From: Chlorobium sp.
GTDB lineage: Bacteria; Bacteroidota; Chlorobiia; Chlorobiales; Chlorobiaceae
Direction: 5' to 3'
Length of the DNA stretch: 64,000 nucleotides
Assembly: GCA_005862225.1 (NCBI GenBank)
Contig: SZXV01000002.1
Location: 496,001 to 560,000, forward strand
Of the stretch, positions 28,357-36,813 are shown piece after piece. Made by a program: the position numbers and the translations under genes. Numbering within the stretch: position 1 is the stretch's first letter; every line of letters begins with the position of its first letter. The notes beneath the pieces are model-generated. The model was given only the letters and a program-made list of their open reading frames with translations. It was not told the DNA's origin and did no database searches.

Positions 28357-29223
28357 CTATTGTGCCAGAGCCGTCAGCGCTGTGCCGATGGTTTTTACCA
28401 CTACGGATGAAGAGATGTCAAATTCTTGAGGGTTCCCGATAAAAATTGATGCTGGTAATCTGAGTGGATTCAGGATCAGTGACGTTTCGTTACTGATCAG
28501 TGTGGTCATCGCCTTGTCAGCCATTGCGCCGCTGACCATGATGCCTTTTTCACGACAGATCGGGTTGTTGACCAGCTCTCTTATGGCAAAATATTCGGTT
28601 TCCTCACGGCTTTTTACCTGACGGCAGGAAAATTTTTCTATTCTTCCATTGATTGTTATGGTAAAAATGACAGCGTCGCGTTCAAGTTCAAGGAGAATCT
28701 GCGGTTCTCCGGCAAACCTTGAGAGGTGAATAAGAGGGAGTTGCGTCGAGTTCCTGAAGACTATCCGGTGATTGACAGACAGAAAATCTGAAATGGTTTT
28801 GCAGGGTTCTGCCGGATAGAAAAGCAGAAGATGTTTTTCATGCAGTCCCTCAACGCTTCCATAGTCCGTACAATCGCAAAGGTACTCTTCAGGTTTGGTT
28901 AAAAAGTATTCGGCTTCAATTTTGCAATACTTTTGATACTCTTCGGGAGATGCCCCGGCAGGAAAACTGGCAGGAAGAGGGAGCCAGGTTTTTGCAGCGA
29001 TACTCAGAGCCAATTCATCAGCTTTCCACTCTTTGAGGTACTTCTCAAGTTTTTTCAGAAAGCGCATTCCTTTGCCCGGAGCAAAGTCATTAATGCCGAA
29101 AGGCAAAGTTTTACAGGCACTCAGAATATAGCCGTTGCCACCGGAGGTTTTCAACCGGACAATGGCTGAGACTGTCGTGTCGATAGAGCATGCTATCAGG
29201 CTTTTACTCGTCACTTGAGACAT
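28357..29223 (-). CDS. Unknown protein, possibly actin-fold PilM-like
   Basis: A 288-residue protein that I do not recognise with confidence. It starts SLIACSIDTTVSAIVRL, a beta strand with an acidic residue as in the phosphate-1 region of actin-like ATPases. A late segment GIMVSGAMADKAMTTL could be the adenosine motif. The composition and its coupling to a ComEA-like gene (stop and start share one base) would fit a degenerate PilM/actin-fold protein of a type IV pilus or competence system. No signal peptide or membrane segment is seen. Confidence 0.55.
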   Translation of the reverse strand: MSQVTSKSLIACSIDTTVSAIVRLKTSGGNGYILSACKTLPFGINDFAPGKGMRFLKKLEKYLKEWKADELALSIAAKTWLPLPASFPAGASPEEYQKYCKIEAEYFLTKPEEYLCDCTDYGSVEGLHEKHLLLFYPAEPCKTISDFLSVNHRIVFRNSTQLPLIHLSRFAGEPQILLELERDAVIFTITINGRIEKFSCRQVKSREETEYFAIRELVNNPICREKGIMVSGAMADKAMTTLISNETSLILNPLRLPASIFIGNPQEFDISSSVVVKTIGTALTALAQ

Positions 29224-29738
29224 TATTCAAGGGTAAAATGTTTACTGAGAAACTCAAGCTTTTTTTTGCCGATTCCCTTGACTTCAAGAAAGTCCTGAAA
29301 TTGCAGCACTTTTCCTCCTTTTGCCTTTCTGAAGGTGATCAGCCGTTCGGCCATAACCGGGCCTATTCCCGGAACGCTCTGTAGCTGTTTGATCGTGGCT
29401 CTGTTGAACGGGATGGTTCCTGTAAAAACCTTCTTTTCCGAAACCCGGCGGGAGGTTCTCTTTTCAGTGGCGGCGTCAGCTTTTTCTCCTTCAATGCTTT
29501 GCATGACATCCGCTTTGACCGTCGTCTGAGCTATGGCAGCAAGAGAGATCAAGCTGTCAACCTCGGCTTCCCGGTAACGGGAGGCTTCAACTTTTTTGAC
29601 AAGAGTCTCCGCCTTCTCTACCGAATTGATATTTTTCAGGATACCACCAAGCACAAGAAAGATCAGAAGCACCGAAACCAGCGAGATTTCAGCTTTGGTA
29701 AAACTGAGCGTGACGGCCAATTTTTCGAGTACCTTCAT
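29223..29738 (-). CDS. ComEA-like helix-hairpin-helix protein
   Basis: A 171-residue protein with one N-terminal membrane segment (ISLVSVLLIFLVLGGIL, about residues 18-34). A polar spacer follows, and a C-terminal tandem helix-hairpin-helix DNA-binding domain: FNRATIKQLQSVPGIGPVMA and later FLEVKGIGKKKLEFLSKHF. This is the layout of ComEA, the membrane-tethered DNA receptor for natural transformation. It overlaps alr by 4 bp (ATGA) upstream and abuts the unknown gene downstream, so the three form an operon. Other competence genes are not in the window. Confidence 0.85.
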   Translation of the reverse strand: MKVLEKLAVTLSFTKAEISLVSVLLIFLVLGGILKNINSVEKAETLVKKVEASRYREAEVDSLISLAAIAQTTVKADVMQSIEGEKADAATEKRTSRRVSEKKVFTGTIPFNRATIKQLQSVPGIGPVMAERLITFRKAKGGKVLQFQDFLEVKGIGKKKLEFLSKHFTLE

Positions 29739-30886
29739 AAAAAAACACGTTTAACCCTTGAAGAAACTGAGCAAAGCGTCTCATAGCTGATCGTGCCGGT
29801 GATTGCGGCAAGATCATCGGCCGCAGGCCCTTCCCACCCAAACAGAACAGCTCTGTCGCCTCTTTTGACGTCGTGCTCTGTGCCGAGGTCAACCATCATC
29901 TGATCCATGGTGACAATGCCGACCTGTGGATATGCTTTGCCGTTGATCATCACTGTGGCTTTGCCCGAGAGTGCTCTTGCATAGCCATCGGCATATCCAG
30001 CGGCAATAGTTGCAATATGGTGCGCTCCGGGAGCAGTCCAGGTTCGGTTATAACTGATTGTTTTGCCTGCATTCACTTGTTTGATGAAGATAACCCTTGA
30101 CTCGAACTGCATCACCGGTTTGACATCAAGAGTGCAGGGAGTGTTTTTTGCTGGATGGTAACCATAAAGCAGAATGCCAGGACGTACCATATCAAGCCAG
30201 GAGGATTCAGCCGAAAGGATAGCGCCGCTGTTGGCCGCATGTTTGCAGGTCGTTGTGGAGGCAGCATGTTCATATTCTGTTGTCAGCGCCTTGAAGGTTT
30301 CAAGCTGATGAAGCGTGAAGCCGCCAGGTGTGGCGCTTTCCGCAAAGTGAGTGTAGATGCCGTTCAGTTTCAGATGCGACGAGCGGTCAATCTCCCTGAG
30401 AAGCTCCATTGCCATCGAAGGAAAGGCGCCGAGTCGCCCCATCCCGGTATCAACTTTTACCTGCACTGCCAGCGTTTTACCGTGGGCGGCAGCAATCTGT
30501 TGCGCGGCATGGAGTGTGGCACTGTCGCAGATGGTCATGTCAATGCCGTATTTCAGAAAAAACTCTATATGAGAAGGGAGCGGGGAGGAAAAAGCAAGAA
30601 TTGTGGCAGGTTTTTTCAATGCACCGCCGGTTTTCAGCTCAATGGCTTCATGAATGTTTGCCACACCAAAATCACTGATCCCCGAGGCTGCGAGCGCTTC
30701 TGAGACCCTGTGAACATTATGGCCATAAGCATTTGCCTTGACAATGCCCATGATACGGGCCTTTCCGTTTATTCTTTCACGGATTAAACGCACATTCCGG
30801 GCAAGGTGCTCCATCGAGACAAGAGCCTCGGTCATATTTTCTGAGGGAAACTCGCCTGTCGACCTGGCGGTGGTTTGTTCATCCAT
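29735..30886 (-). CDS. alr: Alanine racemase
   Basis: A 383-residue PLP enzyme producing D-alanine for peptidoglycan. The PLP lysine is Lys50 in GIVKANAYGHN. The catalytic tyrosine motif appears as ISYNRTWTAPGAHHIATIAAGYADGY, quoted here only in part: SYNRTW and GYADGYARAL. The MDQMMVDLG segment near the C-terminus is also standard. The N-terminal 18 residues are an extra polar stretch. It leads the alr-comEA-like-unknown operon. Confidence 0.94.
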   Translation of the reverse strand: MDEQTTARSTGEFPSENMTEALVSMEHLARNVRLIRERINGKARIMGIVKANAYGHNVHRVSEALAASGISDFGVANIHEAIELKTGGALKKPATILAFSSPLPSHIEFFLKYGIDMTICDSATLHAAQQIAAAHGKTLAVQVKVDTGMGRLGAFPSMAMELLREIDRSSHLKLNGIYTHFAESATPGGFTLHQLETFKALTTEYEHAASTTTCKHAANSGAILSAESSWLDMVRPGILLYGYHPAKNTPCTLDVKPVMQFESRVIFIKQVNAGKTISYNRTWTAPGAHHIATIAAGYADGYARALSGKATVMINGKAYPQVGIVTMDQMMVDLGTEHDVKRGDRAVLFGWEGPAADDLAAITGTISYETLCSVSSRVKRVFL

Positions 30887-31128
30887 GAATCGAAGGCGAT
30901 TTTATCATTGACTTTTTGGTGAAGCTCTTTACTGCACGGTTCATTTGCAGTGTTCTTCCCGTCGGAACTTCACTCAAAAAAACATATTTTGTTTCTGAAT
31001 ATCAAGCAACAAAAGCGGTTATTCCGCCAGTGTCGTGAATTAATCAATTAATGTATATTTTCCGTTGAATTATGCATGGGGGTTTTCCGTAAACGTCCAC
31101 TCATGTATCACTTTTTTCAGTTACTACC

Positions 31129-32502
31129 ATGCCAAACCACGATATATTCGGGCTTGCAGCCGCAACACCTCTGGTTCGTCTCAAACAGATGGCTCGCAAC
31201 ATCAGGCCTCAGGTCATGGCCAAACTCGAGTACATGAATCCGGCATGTTCTCACTATTACCGGGTGGCATGTGCTATTGTCAAGGATGCTGAAGATCGTG
31301 ACCTGATTCATCCAGGAATGACCCTTGTGGACTGGAGCTTTGGCAACAGCGGTATTGCTCTTGCCATGGCTTGTGTCAGTCGCGGGTATAAGCTGCTGCT
31401 TGCCGCTCCTGATAAAATATCACGGGAAAAACAGGATATGCTCAGGGCTATTGGCGCCGAATTGGTTATTACGCCGTCGGATGCCCTGCCTGGAGAGCCC
31501 CGCAGTTGTATGAATGTGGCAGAGAGTCTCGTCAAAAGCATTCCAAACGCTTTTTTTACCGGAATGCACGAGAATCCGGTCAGTCTCAAGGTGCACAGCG
31601 AAGCAACTGGCAGCGAAATTTTTCAACAGACGGAAGGGCGTGTTACCCATGTGTTTGTGCCCATGGCATCTGGCGCCATGGTGTTCGGGGTCGGTCGCTT
31701 TCTGAAAGCACAGAATCCTGAAATTCGTATTATAGGTGTGGAGTCGCAAGGTTCAATCTATTCAGGGCTTTTCAAAGATGGAAAGCCGGGCGCTCCGGCA
31801 TTTTCCGAACTGGAGGAGATCGGCTCCCAGCAGGCTTCGGCATTCTGGGACCCTTCGGTTATCGATGATGTGGTGCAGATCAGTGATTATGACGCCTTCA
31901 ACTGCGGCAGGGAGCTGTTGCGGATGGAAGCTGTTTTTGCCGGAGGCGCATCGGGTGCGGCAATGGCAGCGGCGCTTCAGGCTGGCGCCGGATATCGAGA
32001 GAGCGACTGTCTTGTTGTGGTGATGAACGATTTTGGCGGCTACTATCTGAGCAAGATGTACCGTGACGACTGGATGCGCAAACGGGGCTTTTACCGCAAG
32101 GCCAAATCGGCTATCGAGCAGATTACCGCCGAGGATATTCTGCACTTGAAGGTGCGCCGAGATCTCATTTTCGCCTGTCCGGAAAACACCCTTGCCGAAG
32201 TGTTTGAGATGATGAAGCAGAGTGATGTCTCCCAAATGCCGATTGTCTCTTACAATGCCCCCATCGGCAGTATCAGCGAGAACAAGATTCTCTCTATTCT
32301 CATTGAAAACGACGATGCGATGAACTCAAAGGTTGTGGGTTTTATGGAGAAGCCATTTCCGGTTTGTCCGCTTGATGCCACCATTTCAGAATTATCGGCC
32401 AAATTGCAGCAAAGCGCATCTGGCGTGTTGATCAGCCTTTCGGATGGACGGCTACAATTGCTTACAAAATCAGATCTTATTGATGCGCTGACTCATAAGT
32501 GA
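31129..32502 (+). CDS. Cystathionine beta-synthase-like protein lacking the PLP lysine
   Basis: A 457-residue protein. Residues 1-325 align along their length with cystathionine beta-synthase/cysteine synthase (fold type II PLP enzymes); residues 335-457 contain two CBS domains. The active-site block normally reading GGSVKDR is ACSHYYR here, so the Schiff-base lysine is replaced by Tyr43. The phosphate-binding GTGGT loop is also changed (ASGAM), and SGNTG is FGNSG. The frame is uninterrupted and the rest of the fold (GVESQGS, GGASGAAMAAAL, DDWMRKRGF) is well kept. It is therefore probably a catalytically dead but maintained protein, perhaps a regulator sensing adenosyl ligands through the CBS pair (inference). 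Confidence 0.88.
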   Translation: MPNHDIFGLAAATPLVRLKQMARNIRPQVMAKLEYMNPACSHYYRVACAIVKDAEDRDLIHPGMTLVDWSFGNSGIALAMACVSRGYKLLLAAPDKISREKQDMLRAIGAELVITPSDALPGEPRSCMNVAESLVKSIPNAFFTGMHENPVSLKVHSEATGSEIFQQTEGRVTHVFVPMASGAMVFGVGRFLKAQNPEIRIIGVESQGSIYSGLFKDGKPGAPAFSELEEIGSQQASAFWDPSVIDDVVQISDYDAFNCGRELLRMEAVFAGGASGAAMAAALQAGAGYRESDCLVVVMNDFGGYYLSKMYRDDWMRKRGFYRKAKSAIEQITAEDILHLKVRRDLIFACPENTLAEVFEMMKQSDVSQMPIVSYNAPIGSISENKILSILIENDDAMNSKVVGFMEKPFPVCPLDATISELSAKLQQSASGVLISLSDGRLQLLTKSDLIDALTHK

Positions 32503-32639
32503 GCGCAGAAAAATTATATGGTTGTTTTTTTTGCGGGATTTACTTATTTAAGCAATCCTTAATATTCCTCTTTTTTCAGGCGCAATGCACTATATTGCGC
32601 AACTAAGCTGGAAAAATTGCACACAACCAGCATGATTAT

Positions 32640-33200
32640 ATGAAGGTAGAGTCGAGAAAAAGGCAGTTCATTTTGGAGGGTAAGATCAAGGCTTGCTTCT
32701 GTGAAGGATGTGGCAAGCTGACTGACAAGGTTTTTGTCGGCGAATGGATGCCGAGCGATAAGCCGAAGTATGACGATTTTCTGACGTCAGCTCCGGTGAA
32801 AAAGCATAAAGAAGGAAAAAATGTTGCGCTCAACGTTCAGCCATCGGCTGAAAATCAGTACTGGATTCGTTGCTCCGAGTGTAATCAGGTTTACCTCCTC
32901 AAGGAGTGGCAGATACAGATTGACCGGGAAGTCAGCCCGGAAGAGCTGAACCCGGAAGAGTGCCAGGTCTATTCTCCGCATGGTATTTACGCGAAAGGAG
33001 ATGCGCTCTATCATCAGGCGCTTGGAGAAGTTGGGGTGGTCCGGGAAAAGCAGGCGACCGGTAGTGGCGCTTTCGTGATTATTGTCGAATTCTCTAAAAG
33101 CGGCAGAAAACAGCTTCTCGAAAACGTGCAGATCAATGCTGTAAGCGGAAAGAGTTCGGAAAGCGTTACCGATATTATTAAACTTAAACTAAGACGTTAA
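32640..33200 (+). CDS. Unknown zinc-ribbon plus Tudor-like protein
   Basis: A 186-residue protein without a name I can support. The N-terminal part has two cysteine pairs (CFCEGCG at about 18-24 and RCSECNQ at about 79-85) that would form a split zinc ribbon. The C-terminal part ([18 protein letters not shown] then [12 protein letters not shown]) resembles the Tudor/KOW-like domain at the end of UvrD/PcrA helicases, which binds RNA polymerase. A role in transcription or translation is a guess supported only by these domains and by rpsU lying 41 bp downstream. Confidence 0.7.
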   Translation: MKVESRKRQFILEGKIKACFCEGCGKLTDKVFVGEWMPSDKPKYDDFLTSAPVKKHKEGKNVALNVQPSAENQYWIRCSECNQVYLLKEWQIQIDREVSPEELNPEECQVYSPHGIYAKGDALYHQALGEVGVVREKQATGSGAFVIIVEFSKSGRKQLLENVQINAVSGKSSESVTDIIKLKLRR

Positions 33201-33241
33201 GTCTGAAGATTGTCGATCTTTTAAAAGGGGGTGAATTTACA

Positions 33242-33439
33242 TTGGTCAGTGTGCAGATAAATGATAATGAATCTATCGATAAAATGTTGAAGCGCTTCAA
33301 GAAGAAGTATGAGCGTGCAGGTATTTTAAAGGAGTTTCGTGCAAACGCATACTTTGTTAAACCTTCAGTAGATGGCCGTTTAAAACGATCAAGAAGCAGA
33401 AGGAGAGCCCAGCGGGCAAACGAAGAGCGCAATTCATGA
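33242..33439 (+). CDS. rpsU: 30S ribosomal protein S21
   Basis: A 65-residue basic protein with the S21 pattern: [20 protein letters not shown], then [10 protein letters not shown], and a lysine/arginine-rich tail ([15 protein letters not shown]). S21 sits on the 30S platform near the anti-Shine-Dalgarno and aids initiation. The start is TTG at 33242 with a GGGGG ribosome site about 8 nt before it. An intrinsic terminator follows the gene. Confidence 0.95.
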   Translation: MVSVQINDNESIDKMLKRFKKKYERAGILKEFRANAYFVKPSVDGRLKRSRSRRRAQRANEERNS

Positions 33440-33466
33440 TCATGATGATCTGAAACGTTATGCAAG

Positions 33467-33497
33467 GCAGCTCCTTAACGGGAGTTGCTTTTTTTTT
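33467..33497 (+). terminator. Terminator after rpsU
   Basis: An 8-bp stem (GCAGCTCC with GGAGTTGC, one G-T pair, 6-nt loop) is followed by nine T residues. It separates rpsU from aroA. Confidence 0.88.
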
Positions 33498-33519
33498 GTC
33501 AACACCAACTTACTGACTC

Positions 33520-34824
33520 ATGCGAGTTTTCAAGGGTGAAGTTACAACATTGCCACCGGACAAATCGATCTCCCATCGGGCGGCTCTTATTGGCGCCTTG
33601 TCGGAAGGAACGACGGAGATCACAAACTTTTCCGGCGGGTTTGACAATCAGTCAACCCTCGGTGTTCTGAAAGATGCAGGAATCAAGCTTCAGCAGGAAG
33701 AGATAGAGGGCGCTTATGGGCGTCGCATCAGGCGGGTTGTGCTCGAATCACGGGGGCTATGGAGCTTTCAGTCGCCATCGGCTCCGTTGATGTGCAACAA
33801 CTCAGGCAGCACCATGCGCATGTTTGCAGGCATCCTTGCCGCCCAGCCCTTTGCAAGCGAGCTGATCGGCGACAGTTCGCTGATGAAGCGGCCCATGAAA
33901 AGAGTTGCTGATCCATTGCGCCTGATGGGCGTCGATATTGAACTGTCACCATCAGGAACTGCGCCAATCCTGATCAAGGGGACAAAAGCACTCAAGGCAA
34001 TTGAGTACCGTCTGCCAGTTCCCTCAGCGCAGGTGAAGTCACTGGTGGCCTTTGCCGCCCTTCATGCCGAGGGCGAAACCCGCATTATCGAGCCAGTGCG
34101 CTCCCGTGACCATACCGAATTGATGCTTGGCCTTGAAAGCATCGAATGCAACGGCGAAAAAGTTATTGTGGTGCCAGGCAGAAAAACTGTTTCCGCAAAG
34201 CCTTTTCTTATTCCGGCGGATCCATCTGCGGCATGTTTTATTGTTGCGCTTGGTTTGCTTGCCCGGGGTTCAGAAATCATCATCAGGGATGTCTGTCTCA
34301 ACCCTACCAGAGCAGCCTTTCTTGGTATCCTTTCAGAAGCCGGAGCAGGGTTATCCATTGAAAATCAGAGGGTGATCGGCGGCGAAACCATTGGCGACAT
34401 CCTTGTTCAGAATAACTCGGGGCTTGAACCCCTTGCCATCAGCGATCCGCAGCTTGTTGCCTTTATCATCGATGAAATACCGATGCTGGCCGTGCTTTCA
34501 GCCTTTGCCTCAGGCAGATTCGAGCTGCATAACGCCGCAGAGCTGAGAACAAAAGAGAGCGACCGGATTGACGCACTTGTCGTTAACCTTCAGCGCCTCG
34601 GTTTTGAGTGCGAGCAATATTCGGACGGTTTTGTGGTCAAGGGGCGCAAGATGACCCCTTCAAGCACCGTTGTGGTGGAGAGTTTTGACGATCACAGAAT
34701 AGCCATGAGCTTTGCCATTGCCAGCAAGGCAACCGGATGTGCCCTCGATATTACCGATATTGATGTGGTTGGCGTCTCGTTCCCTAACTTTTTTGAACTG
34801 CTTGAAAGTCTGGAAGTGAACTGA
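33520..34824 (+). CDS. aroA: 3-phosphoshikimate 1-carboxyvinyltransferase (EPSP synthase)
   Basis: A 434-residue EPSP synthase that joins shikimate-3-phosphate and phosphoenolpyruvate in the shikimate pathway. Family marks are [17 protein letters not shown] at the N-terminus, [15 protein letters not shown], the central [10 protein letters not shown], and the late [12 protein letters not shown] and [13 protein letters not shown]. The length is normal and all motifs are intact. Its 3' end overlaps the convergent hydrolase gene by 41 bp. Confidence 0.96.
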   Translation: MRVFKGEVTTLPPDKSISHRAALIGALSEGTTEITNFSGGFDNQSTLGVLKDAGIKLQQEEIEGAYGRRIRRVVLESRGLWSFQSPSAPLMCNNSGSTMRMFAGILAAQPFASELIGDSSLMKRPMKRVADPLRLMGVDIELSPSGTAPILIKGTKALKAIEYRLPVPSAQVKSLVAFAALHAEGETRIIEPVRSRDHTELMLGLESIECNGEKVIVVPGRKTVSAKPFLIPADPSAACFIVALGLLARGSEIIIRDVCLNPTRAAFLGILSEAGAGLSIENQRVIGGETIGDILVQNNSGLEPLAISDPQLVAFIIDEIPMLAVLSAFASGRFELHNAAELRTKESDRIDALVVNLQRLGFECEQYSDGFVVKGRKMTPSSTVVVESFDDHRIAMSFAIASKATGCALDITDIDVVGVSFPNFFELLESLEVN

Positions 34825-35593
34825 GATGCTCAAGCAGAGCGCGGTTGAACGCTTCGGGCTGTTCCATGTTTGAAATATGGCCAGCCCTTGCCAGCAACCG
34901 GAGTTGGGAGCCTGGAATATGAGCATGGATGCTTTCAGCCGTCTCCTTTGTTGTGAGCCTGTCCTCCTCGCCATTCAGTACCAGCACCGGGCAAGTGATA
35001 GCATCGAGGAGTGACGTTGCATCAAAACGAGCCATGATAGCCCGCATTGCCCCGTTGATGACCGCCGGCGACTGTTTTGTTATCATCTCTTCAGCCTGTG
35101 CGACCAGCTCCGGCCTTATGGTGTCGGTGCCGGCAGAAAAGTAATTCGGTATCATGCGTCCAGCAGCCTCTTTGGCACCCTTCATTTCCACTGCGCTGAT
35201 GAAATCCGCCCGTGCCGATCGTGCAGCGGGAGCATCAGCTTCAGCGCGGGTGTCGCACAGCACCAGTGAAGCAATTTTTTCGGGGTAGAGACGGTAAAAT
35301 TCAAAAGCCTGATATCCCCCCATCGAAAGGCCGACAACCGTTGTTTTTTCCACCTGCAGTGAGTCAAGCAGTGTTGCCAGCTCATGGGCATAATCGGTAA
35401 ACGTCCAACCCTCTTGTTCCGGTGATCCATCAATACCAAAAGAATTTGGCGCTATAACGGTATAACCAGCCGCGCCAAGGGCTTCAATCTGTGGTTTCCA
35501 CATCGCAGCAGAGAGCGGAAAAGCGTGTAAAAACAGAATAGCATGTTTTTTAACGCCACTCTTTGCGGTGTTTGCCTCGAGGTATGTCAGCAT
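34784..35593 (-). CDS. Alpha/beta hydrolase
   Basis: A 269-residue alpha/beta-fold hydrolase. The nucleophile elbow is GLSMGG, with the oxyanion region [13 protein letters not shown] near the N-terminus. The acid sits in LNGEEDRLT and the catalytic histidine in [11 protein letters not shown]. This is the common esterase/haloperoxidase-like type; its substrate is unknown. The ATG at 35593 is preferred over an in-frame TTG one codon earlier. It follows the YtxH gene with almost no gap, so the two are co-transcribed. Confidence 0.85.
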   Translation of the reverse strand: MLTYLEANTAKSGVKKHAILFLHAFPLSAAMWKPQIEALGAAGYTVIAPNSFGIDGSPEQEGWTFTDYAHELATLLDSLQVEKTTVVGLSMGGYQAFEFYRLYPEKIASLVLCDTRAEADAPAARSARADFISAVEMKGAKEAAGRMIPNYFSAGTDTIRPELVAQAEEMITKQSPAVINGAMRAIMARFDATSLLDAITCPVLVLNGEEDRLTTKETAESIHAHIPGSQLRLLARAGHISNMEQPEAFNRALLEHLSSLPDFQAVQKS

Positions 35594-35596
35594 CAA

Positions 35597-35920
35597 TCAG
35601 TTTTCCTTGGCTTTTGTCTGACCCTTGATATCTCTGATAATACTGTTTGCCTCATTAAGAATTTTTTTTGCCTCGTCACGGGCAGTGTCGATGATCTCCT
35701 GCGAGCGGGTTTTTGCATCGTTGTGGTAGACGCCGTCCAGTTCATTGCTCTCGTATAAGTCCGTAGCCTTGTCGAGCATACTTTTGACCTTGCCGGAGAT
35801 CATCTGCTGCGTCTCTCTTCCCTTGTAAGGGGCAAAAAGCAATCCCATAACGGTTCCCACTGCTGCGCCAATAGCGGCACCCCAAAAAAGCCCTTTGTAA
35901 AACTTGTCCTGTTGTTCCAT
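35597..35920 (-). CDS. YtxH-family membrane protein
   Basis: A 107-residue protein with one membrane segment near the N-terminus (FWGAAIGAAVGTVMGLLFAP), then an amphipathic helical tail. The glycine/alanine-rich segment ending in LLFAPYKGRETR-like sequence (FAPYKGRET) is the hallmark of the YtxH family. Members are often stress-induced; no precise function is known. It is the first gene of a two-gene unit with the hydrolase. Confidence 0.82.
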   Translation of the reverse strand: MEQQDKFYKGLFWGAAIGAAVGTVMGLLFAPYKGRETQQMISGKVKSMLDKATDLYESNELDGVYHNDAKTRSQEIIDTARDEAKKILNEANSIIRDIKGQTKAKEN

Positions 35921-36180
35921 AGTGCTGTAATGTTTTGGTTTATACTCAATATAAAGATAAAGTGCGGAATGCTCTTTGCCTTTAGTGACTTTTTTGGAAG
36001 TAAACTGAACTCATGCGGGAAAGTCATTCCATCTGGTTTGGTTCTGCCCGGCAGGCCGACTCTCGCAATCTCCTTTGCTATGTTGAGAGTTGGTGCTTTT
36101 CACAAAACAGACAATGATTTTTGTATGAATGGCGTTACATTAAAAAAGAAACTCCTGCCTTATTACTTTTTTGGAAAGCT

Positions 36181-36470
36181 ATGAATACCATTCAGGTCAG
36201 AAATATTGCTCCATTAGCTGATTTCGAAAATAATATCGAAGGTATATGGATGAGCTGAGCGTCACTAAACAGCCGTTGCTTTTAACCCAGCAAGGAAAAA
36301 GTTCTGCAGTGCTGCTTGATGCGGAATTATATCAACAGATGCTTGATAAAATAGCGTTTATGCAATCGGTAACAGAAGGGCTTGAAGATTATTGTAACAA
36401 CCACACAGTGCCAGCCACGGAAGTTTTTGCTTCGCTTGAAAAGATTATTGCTGAAGCTGAAAAGGGATGA
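36181..36470 (+). pseudogene. Frameshifted Phd/YefM-type antitoxin
   Basis: The ATG at 36181 opens a frame reading MNTIQVRNIAPLADFENNIE that stops soon after. The next frame continues with the rest of a Phd/YefM antitoxin (MDELSVTKQPLLLTQQGKSS and AVLLDAELYQQMLDKI). One base is missing in GAAGGTATATGG, where GAAGGTTATATGG would restore the protein. Translation could in principle restart at the ATG at 36246, giving a 74-residue product without its DNA-binding N-terminus. No toxin follows: only a 26-codon frame starts at the overlapping ATGA. A sequencing error is the main alternative. Confidence 0.75.
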
Positions 36471-36481
36471 TTATAGAATTT

Positions 36482-36679
36482 TTAGAACAACTTTTTACTC
36501 TTGTTTATAAACAGCTCCCAAGCTTCCCTGTTGATTTCAAGGGGTGAAAACAAAGTGACAACGCAAGATATTATGGCGGCGGTAGAGGCTTCACAATCCA
36601 GAGAGTATGTGTCGTAGTCATAAATCAGTTTTTGGGTTGATGGTTGGTAAAGGCGGAAATAATGCAGCTTTTTTACCAC
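36482..36679 (-). CDS. Small hypothetical protein (doubtful)
   Basis: A 65-codon open frame in the gap between the broken antitoxin and the DGR island. Its translation (LHYFRLYQPSTQKLIYDYDT and onwards) has protein-like composition but no recognised family and no clear ribosome site. The remaining 130 bp to the first DGR target show no gene and probably contain its promoter. It may be a relic. Confidence 0.22.
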   Translation of the reverse strand: MVKKLHYFRLYQPSTQKLIYDYDTYSLDCEASTAAIISCVVTLFSPLEINREAWELFINKSKKLF

Positions 36680-36813
36680 ACCAGAAGCTCTGCGGAAAAG
36701 CTTTTCTGGGGTGGTTGGGCCGTTTCCGGTAGGTTAATGCCCGCAACCAATTTTTTTTTAATAGGTTGTTGGGATGCGCTACAAAACATTGCTAACGATT
36801 ACTTACTATCTTG

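Noticed and set aside
36471-36551. 26-codon frame (MIIEFLEQLF) starting at the ATGA overlap with the antitoxin
   Set aside because: Too short and unlike any RelE/YoeB/Fic toxin; probably chance or a relic.
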